DNA of 64,000 nt from Bacilli bacterium (lineage in GTDB: Bacteria > Bacillota_I > Bacilli_A > RFN20 > CAG-826), in assembly GCA_022653695.1 (NCBI GenBank), contig JALCSW010000001.1, positions 301,034 through 365,033 of the forward strand, written 5' to 3'. Position numbers and translations under genes: made by a program. Under the pieces are notes generated by a model. The model did not search any database, was not told where the DNA came from, and saw only the letters and a list, made by a program, of their open reading frames with translations. Of the stretch, positions 30,038-40,155 are shown in pieces (within the stretch, counting starts at the first letter, position 1; each line of letters starts with the position of its first letter).

Positions 30038-30466
30038 TTACTCTTTGAAGAGATCGACCGCGTTGCCTTCGGCGAGCGTGACGACCGCTTTCTTGAAGCC
30101 TGAGACGGAGCCTTTGTACTTGCCGCCCCTCGACTTCTCTTTGGCGCGCTGATTCACGATGTTGACCTGGAGAACCTTGGCGCCGTAGAGGCGTTGGAAG
30201 GCTTCCTTGATTTCGATCTTGTTGGCGCCGTCCTTGACCCTGACGGTCACTTTGTTGGCGTTTTGGAGTTGAGCCATGCTCTTCTCGGTGATGCGCGGAT
30301 CCTTGATGACCTCGTAATCGTGGGCGAGGGGGGCGGCGAAGACGACTTTCTTCTCTTCGGCTTTCGCCTCTTCCTTCTTGACTTCTTTTTTGGCCGGGGC
30401 CTTTTTGGCTTTCTCGGCTTTCGGAGCCTCTTCGACGGCGGCTTCGACTTTCTTTTCTTCGGCCAT
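30038..30466 (-). CDS. rplW: 50S ribosomal protein L23 with K/E/A-rich N-tail
   Basis: Core DYEVIKDPRITEKSMAQLQNANKVTVRVKDGANKIEIKEAFQRLYGAKVLQVNIVNQRAKEKSRGGKYKGSVSGFKKAVVTL; about 50 aa N-tail. Confidence 0.95.
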   Translation of the reverse strand: MAEEKKVEAAVEEAPKAEKAKKAPAKKEVKKEEAKAEEKKVVFAAPLAHDYEVIKDPRITEKSMAQLQNANKVTVRVKDGANKIEIKEAFQRLYGAKVLQVNIVNQRAKEKSRGGKYKGSVSGFKKAVVTLAEGNAVDLFKE

Positions 30467-31107
30467 TAGCGGAGACCTCCTTCGATGACTTTGACCTCGT
30501 CCTTGCCGACGAGCAGGTTTTGGGCGTTCACCACGTCATAGACCGAGACGTTGTTGGCGGAGACGACTTTGACGTTGGCGATGTTCCCGACCGAGAGGAC
30601 GAAGTTCTCGTCAGAGGGGGCGGCGACCACGAGGGTCTTGCCTTTGAGCCCGAGTTTGTCGAGATCGGCTTTGACGGCCTTGGTCGAGATCTTCGCGACT
30701 TTGAAGCTGTCGACGACGATCAGGCCCTTGACGGCCTTTTGGCTCAGGACGGTCTTGAGCGCGAGCGCGTAAGCTTTCTTATTCTGCGAGATGGCGTAGT
30801 TCTGATTGCCATCCGGTCCGAAGACCTTGCCGCCGCCGACCCAAATCGGGCTGCGGCTGCTTCCGGCGCGGGCGCGGCCCGTGCCTTTCTGCCTCCATGG
30901 TTTCTTGCCGCCGCCGCTCACTTCGTGCCGCTTTTTGGTTTTGGCGGTCGCCTGACGGGCGTTGGCTCTTTCGGTCAAGATGGCGTCAAGCACCGCTTGG
31001 CGGTTGTCGTCCTTGATTTTGAAGACATCCTTGGAGAGGGAAACCTTGCCAGCGTCTTCGCCGGCGAGGGTGACGACCGGGAATTCGAACGATTTCGTTT
31101 CAGCCAT
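30466..31107 (-). CDS. rplD: 50S ribosomal protein L4
   Basis: [50 protein letters not shown]. Confidence 0.96.
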   Translation of the reverse strand: MAETKSFEFPVVTLAGEDAGKVSLSKDVFKIKDDNRQAVLDAILTERANARQATAKTKKRHEVSGGGKKPWRQKGTGRARAGSSRSPIWVGGGKVFGPDGNQNYAISQNKKAYALALKTVLSQKAVKGLIVVDSFKVAKISTKAVKADLDKLGLKGKTLVVAAPSDENFVLSVGNIANVKVVSANNVSVYDVVNAQNLLVGKDEVKVIEGGLR

Positions 31108-31112
31108 GGTCG

Positions 31113-31958
31113 TTATTCTCCTTTCTTCTCTTCGGCCTTCGGGGCTTCCGCGGCGGGCGCGGCTTGCTCTTCGGCTGCTTTCTTATCGGCCTCGGCCTTG
31201 GCGGCTTCGGCGGCTATTTTGGCTTGTTCGGCTTCGGCCGCGGCCTTTTTGGCGGCCTCATCGGCGGCTTTCTTGGCCGCCTCTTTCTTCGGAAGGTCGA
31301 TCAACTCCTTGACTTCCGGCTTCCGGAATTGGGCCAGGACGGCGCTGCGAAGCATGACGATCGATCTCTTGGCGCCGGGAACGCACCCTTTAATAAGGAT
31401 GTAGCCCTTTTCGGCGTTGCTCTCGACGACGGTGAGGTTGAGCAAGGTGCATTGCTCCGGTCCCCAGTGACCCGACATTCTCTTGCCGGGAAGGACGCGG
31501 TTGTTGTCGCGGCCGTTATTGGCGAGCGAGCCGATCTGGCGGTGATAGCCGCTGCCGTGGCCTTTCGGGCCGATGTGCATGCCGTATTTGGCGATGGTGC
31601 CGCTGTAGCCATGGCCCTTGGTGGTGCCGATGACGTCGACGACTTCGCCGGCTTTGAAGATGTCGCAGGCGATGTTTTCGCCGATGTTCTTGGCGTAAAT
31701 CTCGTCGCCTCGAAGTTCGTATAGGTGCTGCTTTGGCGAAACGTTGGCTTTCTTATAAATGCCCATTTCGCATTTGTTGGCGTGGCGTTCGGCTTTGTCT
31801 TCGTAGCCGACTTGGAGAGCTTCGTATCCGTCTTTTTCTTTGGTCTTCTTCGCCACGATGGCGTTGGGAAGAACCTCAATGACGGTGACCGGGTACATGG
31901 TCCCGTCGGCGGCGAAGACCTCGGTCATGCCCATTTTTCTTCCAATGATGGATTTCAT
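31113..31958 (-). CDS. rplC: 50S ribosomal protein L3 with long AKE-rich C-tail
   Basis: MKSIIGRKMGMTEVFAADGTMYPVTVIEV, KGHGSGYHRQIGSLANNGRDNNRVLPGKRMSGHWG; about 70 aa tail. Confidence 0.95.
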   Translation of the reverse strand: MKSIIGRKMGMTEVFAADGTMYPVTVIEVLPNAIVAKKTKEKDGYEALQVGYEDKAERHANKCEMGIYKKANVSPKQHLYELRGDEIYAKNIGENIACDIFKAGEVVDVIGTTKGHGYSGTIAKYGMHIGPKGHGSGYHRQIGSLANNGRDNNRVLPGKRMSGHWGPEQCTLLNLTVVESNAEKGYILIKGCVPGAKRSIVMLRSAVLAQFRKPEVKELIDLPKKEAAKKAADEAAKKAAAEAEQAKIAAEAAKAEADKKAAEEQAAPAAEAPKAEEKKGE

Positions 31959-31973
31959 GATTGTGGTCCTCCT

Positions 31974-32285
31974 TTATAACTTGATGTCGATATCGACGCC
32001 GCTGGGGAGATCGAGTCTCCGCAACGTCTCGACCGTCTCTTTGGTCGGATTGACGATGTCGATCAATCTCTTGTGAGTGCGGATTTCGAATTGCTCGCGG
32101 CTATCCTTGTACTTGAAGGTAGCGCGCAAGATCGTGTAGACCTGCTTCTCAGTCGGCAAGGGGATCGGCCCCACCACACTGGCTCCGGTCTTCTTCGCCG
32201 CGTCGATGATTTTCTCGACGGCAAGGTCTAGGATCTTGTGATCGTAGGCTTGCAAGCGAACCCGGATGACTTTTTCTTTCGCCAT
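31974..32285 (-). CDS. rpsJ: 30S ribosomal protein S10
   Basis: [75 protein letters not shown]. Confidence 0.97.
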   Translation of the reverse strand: MAKEKVIRVRLQAYDHKILDLAVEKIIDAAKKTGASVVGPIPLPTEKQVYTILRATFKYKDSREQFEIRTHKRLIDIVNPTKETVETLRRLDLPSGVDIDIKL

Positions 32286-32451
32286 GAATTATCCTCCTTC
32301 GTGATTTTCTTCAGGCTTCTGGCCATTTGCTCGACGCGAGTTCCCTGACCGAATCGGTATAGCGACAACGCTTACCGGTGTGTCAGCAACATCGCGCTTC
32401 CACGCAAACGCCAGCGACGAAAACTATATCCCCCGCGTGCGTGCCCGTCAA
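32286..32451 (-). promoter_or_regulatory. S10-operon promoter and long structured leader
   Basis: Minus strand TTGACG-N17-TATAGT (32451-32423), about 130 nt leader with GGTAAGCG-ttgt-CGCTATACC hairpin. Confidence 0.75.
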
Positions 32452-32647
32452 CGGAAATCTTAGCCAAAATATCGATAGTTATTAAAGAAATAGCCGATTG
32501 CGAACCATGGGTGGAGAATAAAGGCCGATGCCCTGTGGTTTTTGCCATTTTATTGTGCATGATGCACAAAGTTTTATAAAATATGGTTGTCAAAAATGGG
32601 TTTTGGCAAGGCAATCGAAAAAGAACTGAGGCGAGGGAACGCTAGCC

Positions 32648-33307
32648 CTACCGGTCAAGGCCCTTCTCTTTGGCTTTCAAGAGTCCTTTGGCGTATGTGT
32701 ATTTGCAACCGCAGTAAAGTTGATTATAGAGACCGTAATGAATCCGCATCTCTCTGCCGACGTCGATGCCCTTGTTCTTCTTGTAGTCGCTATAAAAATA
32801 ACGGGTCCGTTGATGGGTCGCCTCCAATTCGGCTCCGATCCGGTTGAGGACCTGAGAGTCCTTTTGGCGGGAGATCGTCATGACGGTCGAAAAGAAGCCG
32901 TAACCGTTTTTCTCCGCGAAATCATAGGCTTCGCCCATGCGTTTCCGGTAGCAGATGAAGCAGCGTTCCTGACCTTCCGGCAAGGAGGCGAAAGGCTGCA
33001 GGTCTTTGTTGTAGCCCTCGTTATCGTAGGGAGTGACGATGAGCTTCACGTCATAGCCGTAATCGCGTTTGAAGAAACCAAGGAATTTCCTAAGTTCGTC
33101 CAAACGGCGGAGATATTCGCTTTGCGGATAGATGTTGGAGTTGTTGAAAAAGACCGTAACGTCGAAATGCGGGCAAAGGAAAGCCAAAGGAAAGCAACTG
33201 CAAGGCCCGCAGCAGGCGTGGAGAAGGAGAGAAGGCTTCTTATCGTTTGGCAAAGAAGCGATGATCTCGAGGCTTTTCTTGTAGTAATTGATATAGGTCT
33301 GCGGCAT
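32648..33307 (-). CDS. queH: Epoxyqueuosine reductase QueH
   Basis: SLLLHACCGPCSCFPLAFL, FFNNSNIYPQSEYLRRLDELRKF, ERCFICYRKRMGEAYDFAE; start MPQTYIN overlapping queA stop. Confidence 0.92.
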   Translation of the reverse strand: MPQTYINYYKKSLEIIASLPNDKKPSLLLHACCGPCSCFPLAFLCPHFDVTVFFNNSNIYPQSEYLRRLDELRKFLGFFKRDYGYDVKLIVTPYDNEGYNKDLQPFASLPEGQERCFICYRKRMGEAYDFAEKNGYGFFSTVMTISRQKDSQVLNRIGAELEATHQRTRYFYSDYKKNKGIDVGREMRIHYGLYNQLYCGCKYTYAKGLLKAKEKGLDR

Positions 33308-33308
33308 C

Positions 33309-34370
33309 CTAGTCCTCGCTGTTATGGGAATAATCGTATTTCCCGTAAATGAACATGCCATCGCCGAAAGAGAAAAAGCGGTAGCGGTCCTTGACGGCTT
33401 CATTATAGCAATGCAAAGTCCACCTGCGGCCCATGAAGGCCGAAACCAGCATCACAAGGGTGCTCTTGGGAAGATGGAAGTTGGTGATGAGGGCGTCCAC
33501 CGCCTTATACTCGAAACCCGGCTGGATGAAGATGTTCGTGGCCTCGTCGCTGGCTTCGTAGAATTTCCCCTCTTTCGCGAATTCGGCCTCCATGGTGCGG
33601 ACGGAGGTCGTGCCGACCGCGATGATGCGGCGGCCTTCCGCTTTGGCCAGATTGAGCCTTTCGGCGGCTTCTTTGGAAACGTCGAAGGTCTCGCTGTGCA
33701 TCACGTGGTTCTTGGTGTCCTGGACTTTGACGGGTCGGAAAGTGCCTAGGCCGATGTTGAGCGTGATGTCGACGATCTCCACGCCAATCTTTTTTATTTT
33801 GTCGATGAGTTCCGGGGTGAAATGGAAACCCGCGGTCGGGGCGGCGGCCGAGCCGGGGACTTTGGCGTAGACGGTCTGATAATCGTTGTTGTCGGCGACC
33901 TGTTTCTTGATATAGGGCGGAAGCGGCATCTGACCGAGCCGCTCGAGGACTTCGAGGAAGATGCCTTCGTAATGGAACTCCATGTGGCGGATGCCTTCGG
34001 GAAGGACCTTTACGCAAAGGCAGGTCAGCGATCCGTCGCCGAACGAGCAGACGGTTCCTTCTTTGACCGAGTGGGCGTTGCCGAGCAGGCACTCCCAAAC
34101 ATCGCCATGGACCTGATGGAGGAGCAGAACCTCCACTTTCCCGTGGGTGTCGAGTTTCTCTCCCACGAGGCGGGCGGGTATGACCTTGGTGTTGTTGCGG
34201 ACCATGACGTCGCCTTTACGGAGATAATCGACGATATCGAAGAATTTCCTGTGCTCGATCGTCCGATGCTCACGGTCGATGACCATAAGTTTGCTTTCGT
34301 CGCGCTTAGGAAGCGGATTCTGGGCGATAAGCTCCTGCGGAAGCGGAAAATCGAAAAGACCGATGTCCAT
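33309..34370 (-). CDS. queA: S-adenosylmethionine:tRNA ribosyltransferase-isomerase
   Basis: MDIGLFDFPLPQELIAQNPLPKRDESKLMVIDR, AAPTAGFHFTPELI, FIQPGFEYKAVDALITNFHLPKSTLVMLVSAF. Confidence 0.95.
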   Translation of the reverse strand: MDIGLFDFPLPQELIAQNPLPKRDESKLMVIDREHRTIEHRKFFDIVDYLRKGDVMVRNNTKVIPARLVGEKLDTHGKVEVLLLHQVHGDVWECLLGNAHSVKEGTVCSFGDGSLTCLCVKVLPEGIRHMEFHYEGIFLEVLERLGQMPLPPYIKKQVADNNDYQTVYAKVPGSAAAPTAGFHFTPELIDKIKKIGVEIVDITLNIGLGTFRPVKVQDTKNHVMHSETFDVSKEAAERLNLAKAEGRRIIAVGTTSVRTMEAEFAKEGKFYEASDEATNIFIQPGFEYKAVDALITNFHLPKSTLVMLVSAFMGRRWTLHCYNEAVKDRYRFFSFGDGMFIYGKYDYSHNSED

Positions 34371-34371
34371 T

Positions 34372-35511
<1,140 letters not shown>

Positions 35512-35538
35512 CTAAGACCTGAAGGCCCTATAAGCAAA

Positions 35539-36045
35539 TCACCATTTCACCCCGGCGTGGCGGGATGGCCCCAAAGCGGCCATGAACCCTTTGTTGCGAA
35601 TAAGAGCCAGCATAAGCGCATAGGCGGCGACGACGACCGAGGCTTCCCCGAGTCCTACGTAAGCGACATTGGCCCAATAAGGGAGACCCAGCAGCCACGT
35701 AAGCTCCCCAGCGACGATGAAAGCGTTAAAGACGATGGGGTAAAGGCAGCCAACCGCCAAGCGCGGCGAGGCGTAGGCGAGGAGAAGCGAGGAAAGGAAA
35801 GTCGCCGCGGTGCCGATGAGCATGTCGTAGGGCCCGAGGGTGCTGTTGATATTGGCCAAGAAACACCCAAGGGTCACGCCGAAAACGAAATCGGGGCGGA
35901 AAAAACATAAGAGCACGAGCATCTCGGCGATCCGAAACTGGATTTGGCCATACGCGAAACCGGAAAAAGCGAGGGTTAAAACAAAATAGACCGCCGCAAC
36001 GATGCCGTTTTGGCAGATCTTTTTCGTCAAATTTGCTGTGGCCAT
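35539..36045 (-). CDS. queT: QueT-family queuosine-precursor ECF transporter S component
   Basis: GIVAAVYFVLTLAFSGFAYGQIQFRIAEMLVLLCFFRPDFVFGVTLGCFLANINSTLGPYDMLIGTAATFLSSLL; preQ1-I riboswitch directly upstream. Confidence 0.9.
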   Translation of the reverse strand: MATANLTKKICQNGIVAAVYFVLTLAFSGFAYGQIQFRIAEMLVLLCFFRPDFVFGVTLGCFLANINSTLGPYDMLIGTAATFLSSLLLAYASPRLAVGCLYPIVFNAFIVAGELTWLLGLPYWANVAYVGLGEASVVVAAYALMLALIRNKGFMAALGPSRHAGVKW

Positions 36046-36051
36046 GAAGAT

Positions 36052-36093
36052 GACCTCCTTGTTTTTTATACGTGGTTCAGAGGAGGAACACGT
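36052..36093 (-). ncRNA. PreQ1-I riboswitch controlling queT (translational)
   Basis: Minus strand ACGTG-TTCCTCCTCTGAAC-CACGT-ATAAAAAACAAGGAGG: P1 stem, conserved A-rich tail, SD at the pseudoknot position. Confidence 0.88.
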
Positions 36094-36140
36094 CGTTAGA
36101 TGATAATACTACGCAAAAAGGGGAAAGCCACCGCTAATAT

Positions 36141-36788
36141 TCAATCTTTCACCACTAAGCCCAGCAGGGGCACGAACGCCACGGATTGAAACGGGGTCAC
36201 GATGAGGCCAGACAAAGAGCCGACGTCGACATGAAGGCCTTCGATGTCGCAGGTCCGCCAATCCACGTCCTTGAGGGGGGTCTTAAACACCTCGGCGGCC
36301 TTTAATGCGCATTTGCCGAAACGGACATACGAAAACGTCGTTTCGGCGTAATAACTTTCGTCCATGCGGCACGAAAGGAACGAAACCCGCTTCATCCGCG
36401 CTCCCGAGAAATTGGCTAACTGAAGATTGCAGTCGCGGAAAACGACGTCCTCCAAACCCGCCTCGATGAAGCGGACGCCAACCATGTTGCAGGAATCGAA
36501 GACCATTCGGCCGATGTGGCTCTTCGGGAAATCAAAGTTAAGGAAGGAACAATGCCGGAATATAAGGTTGCCCAAATCGCAATCCCCGAAATCGATCGTG
36601 GAGAAATCGCAATCCTCGAAAACGGAACCATCGAGATTCTGCTCCGGTATCTCCGTTTTCGCATTCGGAGCCTTTCTGATCAAAGCGCCGGAAAAGCCGC
36701 ACCGCAAGCATGTCGCGAAAGAACGCTCTTCAAGATCCCCGATGAGGGGCTTCTTGGGTTCGTGGGCAGTTTTCTTTTTAGCGTCCAT
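36141..36788 (-). CDS. Pentapeptide-repeat protein
   Basis: Repeated A(D/N)(L/F)XX-type units: NLDGSVFEDCDFSTIDFGDCDLGNLIFRHCSFLNFDF...LANFSGARMKRVSF; N-terminal CLRCGF. Confidence 0.8.
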   Translation of the reverse strand: MDAKKKTAHEPKKPLIGDLEERSFATCLRCGFSGALIRKAPNAKTEIPEQNLDGSVFEDCDFSTIDFGDCDLGNLIFRHCSFLNFDFPKSHIGRMVFDSCNMVGVRFIEAGLEDVVFRDCNLQLANFSGARMKRVSFLSCRMDESYYAETTFSYVRFGKCALKAAEVFKTPLKDVDWRTCDIEGLHVDVGSLSGLIVTPFQSVAFVPLLGLVVKD

Positions 36789-38004
36789 CCTTAAGAATCT
36801 CCGCCAGACCGCCTTCGGCCGTTTCCTTATAGGCCGCGGCCAGGGAATCGCCCGTGAGCTTCATCGCCCCGACCACGTTGTCAAAACTCACCTGATTCCT
36901 CTTCAGGGGCGCGATATAACGAGAATAAAGGAAAGCGTCCATGGCCCGCAACGCCCCCATGCCGTTGCGCTCAATGCAAGGGATAATGACGAAGCCGTCG
37001 ACCGGGTCGCAGCTGAGGCCCAAGAAATGCTCCATGGCGCATTCGGCCGCGTACTCGCTTTGATAAAGGCTCTCGCCCTCGATGAAGCACAAGGCTGCGG
37101 CGGCCATTGAGGCGGCCGTTCCGATTTCGGCTTGGCAACCGCCGATGGCTCCTGATATCGAAGCGTTTTGTTTTACGAGATTGCCAACGATCCCGGCCGT
37201 GAAAAGAGAATCGAGGATCGCGGCCAACGGTCGGCGCAGGTTTTTGCGTTCGTAATATAGGATCGCCGGCAAAACGCCGCTTGAACCGCATGTAGGAGCC
37301 GTTACGACCAAGCCCCCGCAGGCGCTTTCCTCGGCCACCGCGTAAGCGTAGGCGCTGATGAGCATCGTCCGTTTGCTTCCTTCATCGGTTATTCTCTTGG
37401 CTCGCCCATAAATCGCCGCGGCGTTCCGACTGACTTGAAGGCGCGGGTTCTTGTCGGCGGCGATCCTTCCCGTCGCCGCAAGGCCCCGTTCGACGGAAGC
37501 GAACATCAACCCCAAAACGCGTTTGAAGTAATCGACGATCGAAGGGTCTTCGTAACAAAGGCAGAAATCCTTGAACGAATGAAGACGTCCTTTGTTCATG
37601 AAATCTTTGATTTCCGCCAAAGAACGAAACGGATAGATGTCTTTCTCGTTAACCGAGTCGTCGTCGGTCGACGTGATCTCGCCACCGCCCAAAGAAGCGT
37701 AATGACGCGTCAAAACGACTTCATTCCCCCTGAAGGCCTCAAAGAGCAAAGTGTTAGGATGGCCTTTGGCCTCTTGAAGGGAGGGAACAACCTCGACAGG
37801 GATCGGAGCGAGCGCGTCGATGATGGCCTTTTGGCTCATATGGCCCAAACCCGTCAACGCCAACGATCCGTAGAGCGTCGCGCGAACCGCGGTCGCCTCC
37901 GAAGGCAACAGGCGCTTAAAGGCCACGGCGGCATGAAAGGGGGCGATGGTATGGGAACTGCTGGGGCCGTTGCCGATTCGAAAGAGGTTGGTCAAGGATT
38001 TCAT
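36778..38004 (-). CDS. sdaA: L-serine dehydratase, iron-sulfur dependent (single chain)
   Basis: RIGNGPSSSHTIAPFHAA, APTCGSSGVLPAILYY, GGCQAEIGTAASMAAAAL, MEHFLGLSCDPVDGFVIIPCIERNGMGA. Confidence 0.93.
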   Translation of the reverse strand: MKSLTNLFRIGNGPSSSHTIAPFHAAVAFKRLLPSEATAVRATLYGSLALTGLGHMSQKAIIDALAPIPVEVVPSLQEAKGHPNTLLFEAFRGNEVVLTRHYASLGGGEITSTDDDSVNEKDIYPFRSLAEIKDFMNKGRLHSFKDFCLCYEDPSIVDYFKRVLGLMFASVERGLAATGRIAADKNPRLQVSRNAAAIYGRAKRITDEGSKRTMLISAYAYAVAEESACGGLVVTAPTCGSSGVLPAILYYERKNLRRPLAAILDSLFTAGIVGNLVKQNASISGAIGGCQAEIGTAASMAAAALCFIEGESLYQSEYAAECAMEHFLGLSCDPVDGFVIIPCIERNGMGALRAMDAFLYSRYIAPLKRNQVSFDNVVGAMKLTGDSLAAAYKETAEGGLAEILKDGR

Positions 38005-38014
38005 GGTTTGTTTT

Positions 38015-39424
38015 TTATTTTACGATAGTTGGCTCCGGCTGCGGTATCTTTGTTTCAGAAACGAGCGATTCGTTTTTCCTGAATATCGGTTTGGCATAAA
38101 CGAATACGATAAACCCGACGAAATTCACGATCCCAGCGAATATCCAGGCCATGCTTTGGGCGCCCAAAGCCGCAACAACCCCATAAGGAATCACCAAAAC
38201 GAGGGCGCCGATGATCCGCCAAGCCATTTCGGTGACGCCACTCCAAAAAGAGACGCTCGGTTTGCCAATAGCCGATAGAGCGTTTCTCCCAAGGTAAATC
38301 ATGTTCAGCAGCAAATAACCGGCCATATCCCAATAAAGGTAGATACGGCAATATTCTATTGTCTCGGCATCGGGATTGGCCAAGAAAAAGAAGGCGGCCT
38401 TGTCGCGGACGAGGAAAGTGAGAACGATCTGGATGACGGATTGAACCAATAAAACGACGAATGATTGGCTGATGCCGTCTTTGACCCGCTTGTATTGTTT
38501 CGCTCCGTAATTCTGTCCGCAAAAAGCGCCTAAGGAGTACCCGTAAGCGATGATAAAGGTACAGAGCAGATAATCGACGCGACTGCCGGCATAATACCCG
38601 TTGATAGCGGCCGTTCCATACCCATCGATCGATCGTTGCATCGCCATGACCCCGATGGCTAGGATGGAAAATTCGAGGGCTAAAGGAATGCCAATCCGCA
38701 AATGATCATGGACGAATTTGCGATCGTACTTAAAGTCTTCTTTTCGTAAGTGAAGTTCAGGATATTTGAAATAGACCATGAAGTAACTCGTTATCGAGGC
38801 GATTACCGTCGAGGCGACGAAAGCCAAGGCGCACCCCATCACCCCCCAGTGAGCCACCCAAATGAAAAGAAAATCGAGCAAGATGTTTATCGCGGCGTAA
38901 ACGCTCATCGAAACGAACTGCAAAACAGCGTCGCCGATCGCTCGCATGAAATTCTGGTAGAAATACAGAAAAAAAGTCCCAAGCAGGCCCCCGAGCATAA
39001 CGTACATGTATATCCGCGAATAATCGTAAAGCGCCGTCCCAGACGAAACTCCACCCGCAGCAAGGAAAGCCGGGACAAGCAAAAGAGTAGCCATCGTCAT
39101 GATAAGGCCAGCGATAAGGTTTATAAGGATGGAAATTCCATAACTATGCCGCACAGCTTTGACGTCTTTTGCACCAAAAAGCTGAGAGGTGAAATTGCCC
39201 AACCCGGCCGGCAGACCTTGCGCAAAAATAGTGGCCGGATAGATGATGTTGGCCGAAGCGCCCACCGCCGAAAAAGCGGTCGCGCCCAATTGGCCGACGA
39301 AAACGCTGTCGCCCCACGAATAGGCCATTTGAACCAAATTGCCTAAGAATATGGGGATCGAGAAGATAAGCAGCACTTTCCACGGCGTGCCGACCGTTAA
39401 ATCCTTTTGTTGCGCGTGTCCCAT
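38015..39424 (-). CDS. MATE family efflux transporter
   Basis: 12-TM pattern; PIFLGNLVQMAYSWGDSVFVGQLGATAFSAVGAS, FCGQNYGAKQYKRVKDG. Confidence 0.93.
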   Translation of the reverse strand: MGHAQQKDLTVGTPWKVLLIFSIPIFLGNLVQMAYSWGDSVFVGQLGATAFSAVGASANIIYPATIFAQGLPAGLGNFTSQLFGAKDVKAVRHSYGISILINLIAGLIMTMATLLLVPAFLAAGGVSSGTALYDYSRIYMYVMLGGLLGTFFLYFYQNFMRAIGDAVLQFVSMSVYAAINILLDFLFIWVAHWGVMGCALAFVASTVIASITSYFMVYFKYPELHLRKEDFKYDRKFVHDHLRIGIPLALEFSILAIGVMAMQRSIDGYGTAAINGYYAGSRVDYLLCTFIIAYGYSLGAFCGQNYGAKQYKRVKDGISQSFVVLLVQSVIQIVLTFLVRDKAAFFFLANPDAETIEYCRIYLYWDMAGYLLLNMIYLGRNALSAIGKPSVSFWSGVTEMAWRIIGALVLVIPYGVVAALGAQSMAWIFAGIVNFVGFIVFVYAKPIFRKNESLVSETKIPQPEPTIVK

Positions 39425-39525
39425 TTCTGCAACCCGCTCAATAACTATACAGCCTCCATGGCGAGTTAGAAGTGGAATAGCGATCGTTTCGACATTTCTT
39501 TATTTCAGGACGAGAAAGGGGGTTA

Positions 39526-39557
39526 CTTCCGTAAAACGGAAGGCTATCATTGGATAG
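39526..39557 (+). promoter_or_regulatory. Two tandem hairpins immediately upstream of the kinase start codon
   Basis: CTTCCGT-AAA-ACGGAAG (39526-39542) and CTATC-attg-GATAG (39544-39557). Confidence 0.55.
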
Positions 39558-39559
39558 TT

Positions 39560-40099
39560 ATGAGAACTTTCATTCTTCTATCAGCGATCCCGGGCGCTGG
39601 GAAAAGCACTTGGGCACGCCAGTTTAAGGCGGAGAACAAAAACACCTTCATCGTCTCCAGCGACGAGATTCGCAAGGAACGTTTTGGCGCGGTCAACAAC
39701 TTCCAGCACGAGCAGGAAGTCTGGCAGATCTTCCTTGACACCATCAACCATTATGCCGAAACGATGGATGAGGTCACCGTCATCGCCGACGCGACGAACC
39801 TTGAGAACCGGTTCCGCGAATTCTATTGCAAAGGGACCCCGAAATTCGACAAGCATATCCTGGTCCTTTTCGACGTCCCCTATGAAGTCTGCCTCATCCA
39901 AAACCAAATGAGAACGTCCGACCGCATCGTTCCGCTCCATGCGATGGAACGGATGAAATCGCAATTGGAATTCCCTTCGCCCGAAGTCTTAGCGATGTAC
40001 GACCAATATATCCTCGTCAAGAACTTCTCGAAGAAAGTCAAAGTCGCGGACGAACGCCCAGCCGACGAACCCGACGCTTTTCCAAAATCCGGAAATTGA
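39560..40099 (+). CDS. AAA_33/polynucleotide-kinase-like P-loop kinase
   Basis: Walker A AIPGAGKSTWA, VSSDEIRKERFG, VIADATNLENRFREFY. Confidence 0.78.
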   Translation: MRTFILLSAIPGAGKSTWARQFKAENKNTFIVSSDEIRKERFGAVNNFQHEQEVWQIFLDTINHYAETMDEVTVIADATNLENRFREFYCKGTPKFDKHILVLFDVPYEVCLIQNQMRTSDRIVPLHAMERMKSQLEFPSPEVLAMYDQYILVKNFSKKVKVADERPADEPDAFPKSGN

Positions 40100-40106
40100 C
40101 CGCAAG

Positions 40107-40136
40107 AAAAACCCGAACCGCGAAGTTCGGGTTTTT
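40107..40136. terminator. Bidirectional intrinsic terminator
   Basis: AAAAACCCGAAC-cgcgaa-GTTCGGGTTTTT between convergent genes. Confidence 0.85.
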
Positions 40137-40155
40137 GAATGCTTTGAAGAAACGC

